The translations under genes and the position numbers were made by a program. This document shows, piece after piece, positions 50,601 to 60,521 of a DNA stretch of 64,000 bases (position 1 is its first letter; each line of letters begins with the position of its first letter). The stretch is from Hymenolepis diminuta. Its lineage: Eukaryota; Platyhelminthes; Cestoda; Cyclophyllidea; Hymenolepididae. Location of the stretch: contig CAADRB010000038.1 of NCBI GenBank assembly GCA_900708905.1, positions 13,698 through 77,697 on the forward strand, given 5' to 3'. The notes under the pieces were generated by a model, which was not told where the DNA came from, made no database searches, and was given only the letters and a program-made list of their open reading frames with translations.

Positions 50601-52823
50601 ATTTGACAACTTCGTTTTTCGTATGTGGTTACTAAAGTCTTGCTGGTGAAAAAAGGAACGAATGCTTTAAATATTCAGGAAATGAAGTATTATTTTTAAT
50701 AATAAGTCGGCAGGTCTAATTATTATCAAAAGTGTTAGTTGGACATCCGTCATTGTTATTGTTGAAGGGAAAAGTGGAGTTTTAATATTTTGGTTCAAAA
50801 AAGTATACATTTTTAATTTAGGTTATGCTCAGTGTTACTTTTATGCTTAAAACCGCCTTGATTTGATAAGTCGAGGTTGTCTGTATGAAGTTAAGCTTGA
50901 AGGTTATCATTAATTATATTGGATTTTTTTGTATCTTCATAATCCTCCATTTCGTGAACCAATACATCTGATAACGGAAGAAAGTTGGCATTTGGAACTG
51001 CAAAACTTTGGTAGTTGCACCACTTCCATCTGTAGAATGACGGAGTTATTATAACAGTTAAATCGAATCGCTTCGATTTACAGAATGTATTAAGTCTTGC
51101 GCCAAATCGGAGGAAAGCGCCTTAATATTTCTTATTTTGGTTAAGGAACAAATTTTTTTTTCTTTAGTAGAAATGAAGTAAAGAACACGTTCTTGCTTTG
51201 TGAAAACGCTGCTTTTCTCTCACTAGTTTCCCTATTACTTTTCGTTCAATGAGTGAGATTTTAAGTTTGCTTTCAATATCTGTCATATCATCTGTCCATA
51301 AATTTCAAAAAGTCGGATTACTCACTGAACGAGCTTTTGTCTTGGTGTCTATTTGCCATTTGGCGGTGAAAAAAAGATAGCTCTATGTACACATCTTATT
51401 CATAGACTATGACTCGTTTTATGACTTTTGTCGAATTTGATGATTTCAATATTTAGACTCTACTGCGTCATTGGCAATGGAATTTAGTGGATTTCCACAA
51501 CATATAGGTTTTGGAATTCTTCAATGAAAATATTTACTTTAGAAAAAAAGAAGGAACAGTCGCGAAAATATCGGTATCTTTAATACTATCTGTAACATTT
51601 TGAATTTACCATTCACGTCCGAATGCTCAGTTATGAAATGGAGTATCACATATCAGCCGTAAAAAATCAGATTCATATTGAGATAGGCTTATCGATTATG
51701 TCCATTCGGAATTACCTTAACAGTACAGGCATGTGGTGACCTAAAACTCTTACCTTAATCGAAATATTTAATAGTGAAGTAGTATTCATGTGCTTTAATG
51801 TTATTGACCAAGTTCTTTTATTTATTTATCCAATCTGATCCCACTTAGAAGTATATTAAACTGATACTCTTAATTGTCATAATTCAGGCTGGTGTAGAAA
51901 GCGTAGTCGAAATGAGTCTATTAAGAAATATCACATAGAGAAGACACATTAATATGGAAGGGCATAAATTCTATAGGAGGTAAGGAAGATGAAATAAGGA
52001 CCAAGTATCAAGGGTACACAACGCTATTAGAAGCGACTATGATGACCACTCTCATCTGGTTCGGCAAGGGATGTGAAAAAGAGTATATCTCCTGACCAAC
52101 CAATGGCTGCTGTTATCCCATATTTCGTCCACGCCCTGCGCCCATCTTAGACTGTGTGCAGGCTGCTGTGAGTGTAAGCTTTGCCTACTTCTAACATGCT
52201 TGGTTTAGTCCGGAACGATTCTTTACTGGTGTCCGAGTGACCTTTGGTCTTTTCTTGTCTCTGACTTGATGAAGACTGCTGTAGTTGGAAGATTTAGTAA
52301 TCTTCTATGAAGAGTCAATTAATTGGATTTTAGATGCGTATTGAAATTTTTGAGTCTAGTTACGAACTCTTATCCTGCAGAATGGAACAGATTTAAACTC
52401 TGCAGTTTTACTTCAGTTGATTAGCAATAATTTTTTGGTATTAAATTACGCTGTAGCGACCCGTGAATCTTAACTGTAGTATCTTGATGTTTTCCTTATT
52501 TGGATATCAGTTTGTTTTACAAATCACATAAACCCATCTATTCATATCACTCAGATTCATCACACAAGCATCTTAAGCTTACGTAGCAGCCGTTCCTTCA
52601 AGAGGTCCCACTTTCTGTCTTAAATTGATGGATTGAACCTACTAATTCACTATTAGTAGTACTTTAACCCGCTTCCCTCTTATAAAAGATCAAGTTGAGA
52701 TGTGTATAATTCTCGTTTTGTAATATCACTGCTTCTAATCATCTCAGTTAAGTTTCAGAAATCGTTTTATTAATGATCATCTGTTTTTTTTCTATTTTAG
52801 CTTCGGTGTTCCCGGTGACTTGA
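14337..52823 (+). CDS. DOCK3/4: DOCK-B type Rac/Rap guanine nucleotide exchange factor
   Basis: DOCK proteins load Rho-family GTPases with GTP at the membrane and control cell shape and migration. Thirty exons join in phase to about 2126 residues: 14337-14382, 14426-14682, 14714-14859, 14889-14997, 15034-15345, 15381-15658, 15708-15945, 16011-16205, 17487-17805, 21027-21127, 24538-24808, 30411-30514, 31435-31794, 32769-32906, 33334-33579, 33652-33990, 35791-36011, 37266-37726, 38896-39272, 41371-41502, 41576-41791, 42573-42928, 42998-43061, 43129-43230, 43973-44152, 45367-45668, 47449-47539, 48125-48158, 48885-49247, 52801-52823. The N-terminus MMIWSPVTDDVKW resembles the MWxPTExEKY start of DOCK3/4, placing it in DOCK-B rather than DOCK-A. 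An in-frame stop directly precedes the start. Exon 4 has a weak donor (GTTTGC) and the final short exon is the least certain. Family and completeness are well supported; DOCK3 versus DOCK4 cannot be decided. Confidence 0.93.
16206..17486 (+). other. DOCK intron 8
   Basis: This is the first long intron of the gene (1281 nt). It is AT-rich; no exon, repeat or RNA gene was found in it. Confidence 0.6.
17975..18108 (-). repeat. SINE-like repeat piece
   Basis: Antisense match to the body of the tRNA-derived repeat: 'ggctacccacatcactggatgtgcattgatgagcat' corresponds to 'gccatccacatcaatgggtgtgcgccgatgggg' at 21693-21726. The tRNA-like head is missing. Confidence 0.4.
18984..19086 (-). repeat. SINE-like repeat piece
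   Basis: Antisense copy that keeps the tRNA-like head: the complement of 'gcaggaacccgttac' gives a B-box-like GTAACGGGTTCCTGC, and the end 'tgctacgcca' mirrors the A-box region. The 3' body is truncated. Confidence 0.45.
20360..20706. other. Assembly gap, 347 N, at a GAGTA microsatellite
   Basis: A run of N begins directly after several GAGTA units (gtagagtagagtagagta, 20342-20359). The unresolved sequence is probably an expanded pentanucleotide tract inside DOCK intron 9. A second ambiguous base, at 41225, also sits in a low-complexity C run. Confidence 0.9.
21608..21773 (-). repeat. tRNA-derived SINE-like repeat, copy A
   Basis: On the minus strand it begins GGTGGCGCATTGGTTA, like a tRNA A box, and 30-odd bases on has a B-box-like GGGTTCCATCCCC. 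A body and tail shared with 22730-22922 follow (ending near '...atgatgctacactctaccca'). This is the layout of a tRNA-derived SINE. The copies are diverged from each other, so the family is old. Confidence 0.65.
22730..22922 (-). repeat. tRNA-derived SINE-like repeat, copy B
   Basis: On the minus strand the head is GCGGCGATGGTGCAACGGTT, with a B-box-like GAGTTCAAACCCC and then the shared body 'gtgcacaccca...ggatggccaacc' and tail 'gaggcttcgtgatactacgtccctaccca'. It matches copy A along its full length. Confidence 0.65.
24049..24200 (+). repeat. SINE-like repeat, sense copy H
   Basis: Sense-orientation relative: 'gtgcgcatctccaaaactaga' with a B-box-like GGTCACGAGATCAATG, the body 'gcttgggtgaccaacc' and a tail 'gtagaatagcttctcacactaccc'. 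Confidence 0.45.
24236..24378 (+). repeat. SINE-like repeat, sense copy I
   Basis: It lies just after copy H in the same orientation: 'gtgtgcacttccgccaagtcaga', a B-box-like GGTCACGGGTTCGTTG, and a tail ending 'ccatgatgcttctgtaccca'. The two look like adjacent insertions or a tandem duplication. Confidence 0.45.
24809..30410 (+). other. DOCK intron 11, longest intron (5.6 kb)
   Basis: AT-rich. It contains two weak antisense SINE-like pieces (about 26914-26995, tail only; 28830-28912, head and part of body) and a segment at 29715-29780 that recurs at 34925-34985. No nested gene, tRNA or conserved exon was found. Confidence 0.55.
34925..34985 (+). repeat. Dispersed repeat piece shared with 29715-29780
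   Basis: The segments 'gcgaattggaaaatagtattcatagttttcaagttctagtgcattgaaga' and, at 29719-29772, 'acgaattggacgataggatccatggttttcaagttctagtacgttgaaaaga' are clearly related and in the same orientation. The family is unknown. Confidence 0.55.
39641..39662 (+). repeat. TA dinucleotide repeat
   Basis: About ten consecutive TA units in a DOCK intron. A shorter one lies at 6772-6788. Confidence 0.9.
41792..42572 (+). other. DOCK intron 21
   Basis: A 781-nt intron with no recognised repeat or exon. The splice sites are CTT|GTAAGT and GTTAG|ACT. Confidence 0.55.
43324..43486 (-). repeat. tRNA-derived SINE-like repeat, copy C
   Basis: Antisense copy in DOCK intron 24. The body 'ggtcatccgcgtcactggatgagcatcaatggg' and the head region ending 'gatcactgtgccacgg' correspond to copies A and B. 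The B box is degraded. Confidence 0.55.
44153..45366 (+). other. DOCK intron 25, with a degenerate direct duplication
   Basis: Besides SINE-like copy D, two diverged blocks about 250 nt apart (about 44940-45030 and 45170-45275) share 'tggattt..ga.at..cagtaa...gtttattt.ct.act' and 'ttata.gtttagccattt.aa.agga.tt.aa.aagt'. They look like an old direct duplication. Confidence 0.45.
44380..44490 (-). repeat. SINE-like repeat, tail-only copy D
   Basis: 'cacctatcttgggtattggcgtagcgccatggcgaccctttta' through 'aaccaatgtggtgggccattctgctc' corresponds to the tail and body of copy B (22730-22840). The tRNA-like head is absent. Confidence 0.5.
45669..48884 (+). other. DOCK introns 26-28
   Basis: Introns 45669-47448, 47540-48124 and 48159-48884 flank the 91-nt and 34-nt exons. 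They are AT-rich and hold no repeat or gene I recognise. The open stretch at 48761-48884 directly before the proline-rich exon is intronic by splice phase. Confidence 0.5.
48125..52823 (+). other. DOCK exons 28-30: proline-rich tail and stop
   Basis: A 34-nt exon (48125-48158, DLSFFSDDENL) leads into a proline/serine-rich exon (48885-49247) with SH3-ligand-like motifs PPPLPERP, RPPCPLPPEP and IPPPLPKKPPKPP. These match the role of the DOCK tail in binding Crk/Nck-type adaptors. After a 3.55 kb intron, a 23-nt exon supplies ASVFPVT and the stop TGA (52821-52823). If this last splice is skipped, translation would read into the intron and add about 15 codons from 49248 before a stop. Confidence 0.75.
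49248..52800 (+). other. DOCK intron 29, with degenerate tandem repeat and GC-richer patch
   Basis: This 3.55 kb intron precedes the 23-nt final exon. At about 49920-50290 three diverged units of roughly 120-150 nt can be lined up (shared pieces: 'acttggga', 'ggtgtcc.tcatgtt', 'aaaatagac.ac', 'ttcgaatgtt'). At about 52015-52290 base composition shifts to higher G+C with no open frame, suggesting an unidentified insertion. Confidence 0.45.
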
Positions 52824-53380
52824 ATTTGAAAGCGCCTTCGAGCCATCTCAATCATTCTTCTGCCCAAATACAAATCCAGTCCCTCCCTTCCCCCACTTAT
52901 TTTGGTGTAACTTATATCCTTAGACCAACTAACTGACTTGACTCTGATCCTTCAATACGGCAACAAATGTCTGGTGTCTTACTCCTGTAAAATCTTCCAG
53001 ATCTCCTGTAATTAAGATCACCTTTCTGACCTGATCCAACCCAACCCGATTGGCCTGATCCGTTATTTCGAATTAAGTCCCCTTTCTCAGTCCTTCTCTT
53101 TGCGTTATTACTATGTGTACACAGTTTGGTGCTCAGACGATCGTGCTCGATCCACATTGTGGGAGGACCGAAAAGTGGAAAAGATGTTTGAAGAATGAGG
53201 ATTTTTTTTCCTCTTTGTGCCTTCCACTCACATGCACTTAAGTTCTCACTTTAGCTCTTTCTGTCTTTGTGGATGGATTTATGGGTAATACGTGAAAGTA
53301 CAATAATGATATATTTGAGTCTTTTTCCCATTTTGCAGGGTAAGCGAGATGGTTGTTTATTCAAATTAAGACGATGGTAA

Positions 53381-53386
53381 AATAAA
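53381..53386 (+). terminator. Candidate poly(A) signal of DOCK
   Basis: AATAAA, about 560 bases after the DOCK stop codon and the first such hexamer I see on the plus strand there. Confidence 0.45.
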
Positions 53387-56300
53387 CTCTAAATAGCATT
53401 TAAGCAAATGCACTAGATACTGCTGACTCTAATTACATAGAATTTAACAGTGCAGCAATTTATGTCAAATGTAAATATCAGCATAGTTAGTTAATTACTC
53501 CGAAACTAAGCACCATTTCACTGAATGTTTATGTCACTTATTATAAAGGCTTGGAATCGGCTTGACCTTGAGCCCGCTTGCTATAATTTCGTCCGATAAA
53601 AATAAGATGCAATAAGGTGAAGGAATTGTAATTGTGAATATTTTTAATATCAAGTCTGGGTGTCACTCGTATTGACGGTACGCAATCACCTACGGTAGCT
53701 CAAACCTAGAGAGAAGACTTCCTCTTCGCTCATCAAGAAAGTATCCAAGTTGGGTATCTAATTAGTAACAACAGCAGAGTTTTCAATCTCAGATACTGGA
53801 ATTGAGCAACGGTTATTGAAAAACCTAATAGATTTCATTCTTAAAATAATATGAAAAATATTTGATTCTGCCTCCTATTAGTGGCGTACCAGTAACATTT
53901 TGGAAAAATTTGGCTTTCTCTATGAGAATTTTCAGACATCTAAAAGAGGCATATTTATTCAAATACTCTCTTTCCACCAAATATATTCTACTTAAAAATA
54001 GTTATCAAAGAATTCAAGTAGAATTTCAGCTTTAATTGTTCACTCTTCTTGCTTAACTTTTAGACTGATTGAAAGCATGCCTTCGTCTTGTTAAATGAAC
54101 AGTTAATTATGTATAAATACATTTGCAGGAATATTTTAGCTCATGTTTTCTATGGAATTTATATATAGGTTGTTCGGATCATATCTCTTTTTGAAGGTAA
54201 CGTGTCGATGTGGTAGGGAACGTGAATAATACCATGATTGTTCTACCAAGATACACTTGCGTAAGAGGTTTTCTGAAATAAATTAAAGATTCGCATAAGT
54301 AAGATGAATAAACAAATGAGCATGTTTTTCGTTTAATTTCTATCGAAACAGCTCTCACATAATACATTATTAATGGGACAATTTACCATACTGATACAGT
54401 TAAAATGGCCTCTACGGACAGAGAATATCATGAGGACGATAAGATTTGATAAGTGATGTTGATAGAAGGAAAGATATTGAGGAGTCTCATCACTTATTCA
54501 CGAAGACTGGGCAATCGTCATGCCAATACATACAGTCTGATTCGCGATAATAGTCTACCTGATCGTGAACACTCTGTGCCTATCGTGTATCCATCGTAGT
54601 TGATGAGTCATCTGCAAATTATAATAAAATGCTTTTCTAGCACACCTCGTTTCCCTTCTGTCAATCTCGAGAAATCTGAAGAGTGAGAAGATCCCACACC
54701 CACACTGTTGTCCGGTGTGGGTGTATAAAATATAGGGAGAATGAAAAACAGGAGTCAATGTGTCTTAGGATGAGTTAAAACCTTTCATTCGAACAAGATT
54801 TAACTGACTATAATGACCCCAATAATGTTCCTGTCTATTGTTAACCCTAGCCTAAGCTGAACTTGCACAACGCGCAGGTCAAAAATAATTATAATTTCAC
54901 TGTTAGGTCTTCATTCTTATTTCTCTCCCGAAATTCTGATTTCATCAAATACCAAAGGTGAACGATAGGAGAGGCTCCCGCAAATATGAATGCATTCGAT
55001 GTGACACGAATGAATGACCTTGAATAATAGGTTCGCAAATTTGACTTCATCTCTTATTTGTCTCACTGAGCTATTAATATCCTTTTATACTTTAAATCTA
55101 AACATCTCGGTACTAAGCAGTGAAATGTTTCATATTCAATTACCGAAAAATATTTAAATGAATATGGCTCATCAAATCTTCTACCGACGCACACCACTAT
55201 TATCAATTTCAAACAGTGGATAAATTCATTTGTTAGATATTCTTTTCCATCATCTCGTTATTATTTCTTTAATCAATTATCAAAATGACGTAACTCTACA
55301 CACCCAAATCTTCACCTCTAGATTGGTTGATACAACCATTTTAACCAAACTTATTGGATAATCGTCTTAGTCAACTGAGTTAAGTAAATAATTGAATAAT
55401 CATTTAACACAATTATGGTGGACCAATTGACAATCGCAAGCTGTAGAAACAAAAAATAAAAGTGTGTAATCCCTTTAGATGATTTTATGCAAGTGAATTG
55501 TTCGATTCCACAATGCGCTCCATCTTAAATAATGAGATTGATTTAAAGAAGACTAAGTTAATAAGTCTCCCTCCTATGCGATCTATTACCTTCTAAAAAT
55601 GTCAGTAAGAGCAAAGGGGTATTTCAGATTATAGAGCTGAATTCCAATCTTTCATTATTACCAACTAAGCAAAGATTGTCATTTGTGAGAATCATGATTA
55701 CTTGGGAAAAAGCCTCATTACTAATAACAAGGTCATAAGAACCTAGTATATGAGGGATGAAATTGCTCCCATCATCTGAGTCGATCAGTTATATTCTGGA
55801 TCAACACCTTTTTCAAGCTGCATCTGCATAACACAACTTCTTTGGAGAATTAAGTTTATATTTTGCTATATTCTTACAGTTACCTTATATAACTGGCTTC
55901 ATTTATAATAACAAGAGTTCGATTTCGTTTGCAGCACCATATATATCAATAAACCAATAAATTTTCTCAACGAAAAGCACCTTCTGTAATTTTTCTTATT
56001 GATATTTCGAAAGTATGGTAAAAAAAGAATGAAACAGACTGAAACAAGGGCTGCCAGTTAATTTGTGTTAAGCAAACACTGGAATAACTGTAGTCAACAG
56101 TTAAATGTCAAGAGTGAGGTTAGAATACAACACTTTGGACTAATAGTGTTCGACAATAAATGCCAACTTTGAGGTGCCAATATATTTTGTTCCAAAATCA
56201 TTCAACTCTTGCTTCATGCTACCAGCAGTTCCCACAAACACGAAGTAAAATTAACGCTTCACCCTGAGGCAAATTCCCATTAACCCTATAATTAATAAAT

Positions 56301-56892
56301 ATTCTTCCATTGATCATGCAGCCAACCAAGTATTTTACGCAATAAGATGGCTCTTTTGTTCTAATTAATGAAAATACAGGGAATCGCAACCAACCATCAG
56401 ATTTGCAATTAAATTACAAAACTGCAATTCAGTCCCATATTGTTTCACAAACATTTTACGAGAGTTTGAACCCCATAAACTGGTATTTGGACAGGCTTAG
56501 GTGGTGATTTTTCAGTCGTGATATTTGCTGAATAATCCACTTAGCAAAAATCGATAATCAAAAATTTAACTACAGAGCTAATGTAGTCACGAAAGTGCAG
56601 GTGGAATCTAAACTGACCATTAAGTTAAACCATAAACAATTAACTTGTACGATATAAACAAAAGATGTCTAAACTAACTATTTTTCATTACGGTAGGCCA
56701 CTTGCGAAGTTCATCGATCTGGAAGAACTATTAAAAGGCATTGACCGGGCTGAGAATATGAGAATTAAAAATACTAATTACATGATGGAGAAAAGGCATT
56801 TTGCAACTTTACTCAATTCCGCAAACCAATGTTCTGTCAGTAAATGAAATAAAAGACAGAAACAGAGCCCAATTCACCACAAAGTTACAATC

Positions 56893-56898
56893 TTTATT
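56893..56898 (-). terminator. Candidate poly(A) signal of PIGV
   Basis: AATAAA on the minus strand (TTTATT on plus), about 100 bases after the PIGV stop codon. Confidence 0.5.
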
Positions 56899-56993
56899 AG
56901 TAATTTGAATACAACTACTTAGCTACAATTTCCGAAAATAAGGAGGAGTTCTAAAAATACGAAAAAATGAGAATTAGGAAAAAAGAGAACAGT

Positions 56994-58601
56994 TTAAGTC
57001 CAAGGTAGAAAATTAGAGTGCATAACACAGCCAACAATAATATAGGAATAAAAGTAATAAAGAAGAATTCGTTGAGATGACCAAGGTGGATATGTAGATG
57101 GAGCCACTACATGGTGCATATCATCTAATCCGTGAATCTTTATCCCCTTCTTTGACTTTGATTTCCTACTACGAGCAACTCGAGTAAAGACGTCATTTTC
57201 TTCATCCAGTAAAACTGAAGCACAATACCAGTAGAGGACTGGGCATGACGAAAACATCATTCGAGTTAGAACCTACAAATGGTAAAACGTATAAACTACT
57301 AGGTCCAATATAAGTAGGATTGTAATAGTAGAATCAGACAAACCTGAATGTGAACGTTGACCATACCATAGAGGGATAGAAATATAATGTGATAAATATG
57401 CGGAAGTATAAGACGTTGTTTCTCTGTTTCTGCTAAAATTCCCAACGATAACAAAGTCCTTGGAGCTCTTTTTGCAAAGAGACTAACAGTTTTAAAGACG
57501 AGGATTAACACTGGAAGGGCAAGAAGAAAATTTGGTAACTGTTTTAACTCGTAATATCTAAAAGCGCCAACATTCCAAAAGTGTTTTTGAAGAAGGCTAT
57601 AAGAGGACCATGGAATTCCTGGACACCAAACAGCATGCACAGTTGCATTAACAGTATAAGGAGTTAGAACACCCAACTCTTCAGCAAAATCAGCTAACTC
57701 CTGACTTGGATATTCAGGGGTCAGGAAAGACAAGTATGAAGGTTTGGGTTCCGTGAAACAGTAGAGATAGGCAGCGTAATATTGGTAAAACAAATAGGGC
57801 AATAGCGAACCCCCAATTATAGAAAAGAATATCAAGATTCGATAAAGCACAGCTTCGAAAACTTTAAAGAACGCGAAAAATATGGACATTTTCTGTTTAT
57901 AGATATCAGATAGCTCATTTATAAGAAAGATAAAATGTGGAAAACAACCAAATCCACAATTAACAATTCCATTGCTACGGCAGGCCGCCGTCAGAGAAAG
58001 GACAAAACACCCTTGAGTATAACTGCCCTCAGCTAACCAAACAAGACCGGATATTAAAAGAAGACTATAAAAGGGTTCAGAATAAAGAGTAGAAAAGAAG
58101 ACGGACGCGGGATTAATAGCATACAGGAGAGCAGAGGTAACAGAAATATATTCACCCATTAACGTCAGTTTAGAAAGCTTATACATCTGAATAGCTCCAA
58201 GAACATGACAGAGGAAACTCCAAAAAACACCAATGAGAATATTGTGCACCCATAAACTCCACAGAGAAGGAAAAAAGTAAGTGACTCTTGATATAATTCT
58301 CAGAGTTAGCGGGAGAAGTGGAAAGAATGCCAGGGTGTTCTCATAAATATAGCCATTAATTGATATGAAATGAAAGTATATTGCGTCCCATTTGTGGAAT
58401 CCATCCAAGATTAATTGAAGAAAATAATCCAATTTTGATGTGCATGAATGTTTGGGTGGTGAAAAAGCATCCGCCCTGTGATTTGGAAACAGACTTGATA
58501 TAATCTAAAAATCTACGTAAATTAAATTGGAAAAGACTTACTATGATGCTAACGACAAACAGTTTCGCCGTAATTGCGAATGCAAGTATATCACTTTTCA
58601 T
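56994..58601 (-). CDS. PIGV: GPI mannosyltransferase 2 (PIG-V)
   Basis: PIG-V is an ER multi-pass enzyme that adds the second mannose to the GPI-anchor precursor from dolichol-phosphate-mannose. Three exons join in phase: 58542-58601, 57344-58504 and 56994-57272 (introns 37 and 71 nt), giving 499 residues against 493 in human. Residues 1-37 match the family start (ILAFAITAKL, then LFPNHRADAFSPP; human ALFNAIIPDHHAEAFSPP). HKWDAIYFHFISINGYIYE carries the luminal WDA motif with acidic Asp60 expected of GT-C enzymes. Further matches are NTLAFFPLLPL, NPASVFFSTLYSEPFYSLL, CRSNGIVN, LPYLFYQYYAAYLYC, WNVGAFRYYELKQLPNFLLA, and NVHIQVLTRMMFSSCPVLYW across the last junction. The end HSNFLPWT matches human HCNFLPWT. 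The start at 58601 fits family length, although the frame is open upstream to an ATG at 58775. Confidence 0.95.
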
Positions 58602-59336
58602 ATTAACAAGATGAACACCTAAAATTGAAATGAAATTTTTTAAATTTGTTAAAACCACTATTAATATTAGTGATATATCACAAGCAGGTAATTCAGGAGA
58701 GACAAACCTGGAGGTAAGAATTCCCAAAAGGAATTCTAAAATTACCACGTTTGTAAATAACCTTGACAAGGTCAATAGTAAATCTAATATTATGGTTTAA
58801 TGCCTTAATAAAGTATTTGAAAATTTAAATTATAAAAGCGCTTTTTAAATATCATGTCTATGAACCGTTATAATCTGAACATCTATCCACGTTCGTGTGA
58901 GATGTTGACGAAAACTTAACATGATTCTAGATGTAAATTCGTATGAATTGCAAGAAGGGTTTTAACTGAGACACCGGAAGTAAGATGATTAAAAAATTAC
59001 GACTTCTTCTAAGAGTTATGTATTATAAGAAATGAAGTATTTAGTGGGCGATTTGATTAACTATTCACAATTTATTTGACTTTTTTGGTTAATAATTTCT
59101 TCTTATCATTAGTCTTATATCAACTCAAGATTGAACTATCAGAAAACTATTTCTATTTGCGTTTTTTGATCTTGTTGACTCAGAAGTCTTTTGAAAAGGA
59201 GATAGCCGGCGGAAAACGTACAGTCCTCCTTAAAATATCAAACCGTCAAATCATATTAGAAAATTTTTTTTTGTATTTTATGTCATATGAGTTATATATT
59301 AAAATTTCCTTAACTTACTGCTATAGCCAGCAGATG

Positions 59337-59430
59337 TCTATCAACACCTGACAATTATAAGTGATTGACTAGCGATAAGATCTCCACTACAATGTCCACA
59401 GGTGGTCCCGCTGTGTGTAACTATCAATCA
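59337..59430 (+). repeat. LTR-like repeat fragment, copy 4
   Basis: Plus-strand match to the first 90 or so bases of the LTR-like repeat: 'tgtctatcaacacctgacaattataagtgattgact', then 'gcgataagatctccactacaatgtccacaggtggtcccgctgtgtgt'. It shares the 'aattataagtgattgact' insert with copy 5, which copy 1 lacks. Confidence 0.65.
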
Positions 59431-60521
59431 AGAATAAAGTCGGAAATCTGATTTTTACACTTCCAAGTGGCTTTAAATGTGTACAGACTTGTCAATCTAA
59501 AGATTGAAATTCGGAAGCACCTTAATCTGAACTGCATACGATCAGTGAGAAGCGGTTGTTTCGAAAAATGGGGAAGTGCTAGTGGATCGAATCAGTGGAC
59601 CCTGTTTTGGTGATTGATAAGGTAATTATCCCTCGAATTTCGATAATAAAGACTTGGCGTGAAAATGGTCATTTCAAAATGACGAAAAATACTTTGGTGG
59701 GCCTTGCTTAATTTACCAAGAGGTTTTGAACATTTCAGTTGTTTTAAATATCTCATCGGGGCAGGTTTGAGATTTTCAATCTACTTTTAGGTATTGTGAC
59801 AAAAAATCTTATCTTACCACTCGATAACTTTTTCTCCAATTCAAAAGAATACTGTCAATTGATTTAGCCAAATTTTTGGCTAGATAAACACATAAGAACA
59901 TTGTCCGTATTTTCCGCAAACAATCACTTTAAAGCAAACTCATGGGAAATAATCAAAATTGAAAATGTGTTGAAAGTGATAGTCTTATCTTTTTTTACGA
60001 TCTTCCCCATACAAGTAGGTGGTGAGAAGGCAACAGAATTGGGCTGAGTTGCAATATCGGGTAGTGTGTGTGCTTTTGTAGTTTAGTCCAACAAATGTGG
60101 CTGATATCAAAAAAGAAAACCTGTGGGGAGTCAATAGCTGGGAAAGAGTTTATAAAAGATGTATAGGACACGATGAAGAAATCCCAAGTCGTCTGAGCTG
60201 ACGGCGGAAGTTGTCCGAGTCCATGTGATATATCCGCTCGGGATATTGCGAAGAGTATGGAATGAGGGACGTCGACTTCTATGATTGGGGTCATGATAGA
60301 TAGCCATACGAAATGCATGGAGATACCCTTACAGTACGTAGGTATAGATCATCACATGGTTAAAAATTTTCCAAAATAAAAGTATTTGCAACTATTCGCT
60401 TTGGTCTTCCGATTTAATAGGTGATTTATACCCTGTCTAAAATTTTGGATGCAGAGCGTGTTCCGGAAAATCTTCATCTGATCCGAGCCTTCAATATGCA
60501 ACCCCTATTTGCATCTGTCAT

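Larger units (their letters stand above)
52824..56993. other. Convergent intergenic region, DOCK / PIGV
   Basis: This holds the DOCK 3' UTR (to about 53400) and roughly 3.5 kb of AT-rich sequence in which I recognise no gene. The 60-codon frame at 56665-56847 starts with ATG but has no motif and lies close to the 3' end of PIGV; I do not call it. Confidence 0.5.

Noticed and set aside
56665..56847. 60-codon ATG-started ORF next to PIGV
   Set aside because: No family resemblance, no splice partner found, and it lies just beyond the PIGV 3' end.
59995..60318. 107-codon minus-strand ORF between two LTR-like copies as a gag or pol piece
   Set aside because: No zinc knuckle, protease, RT or integrase motif could be found in any frame.
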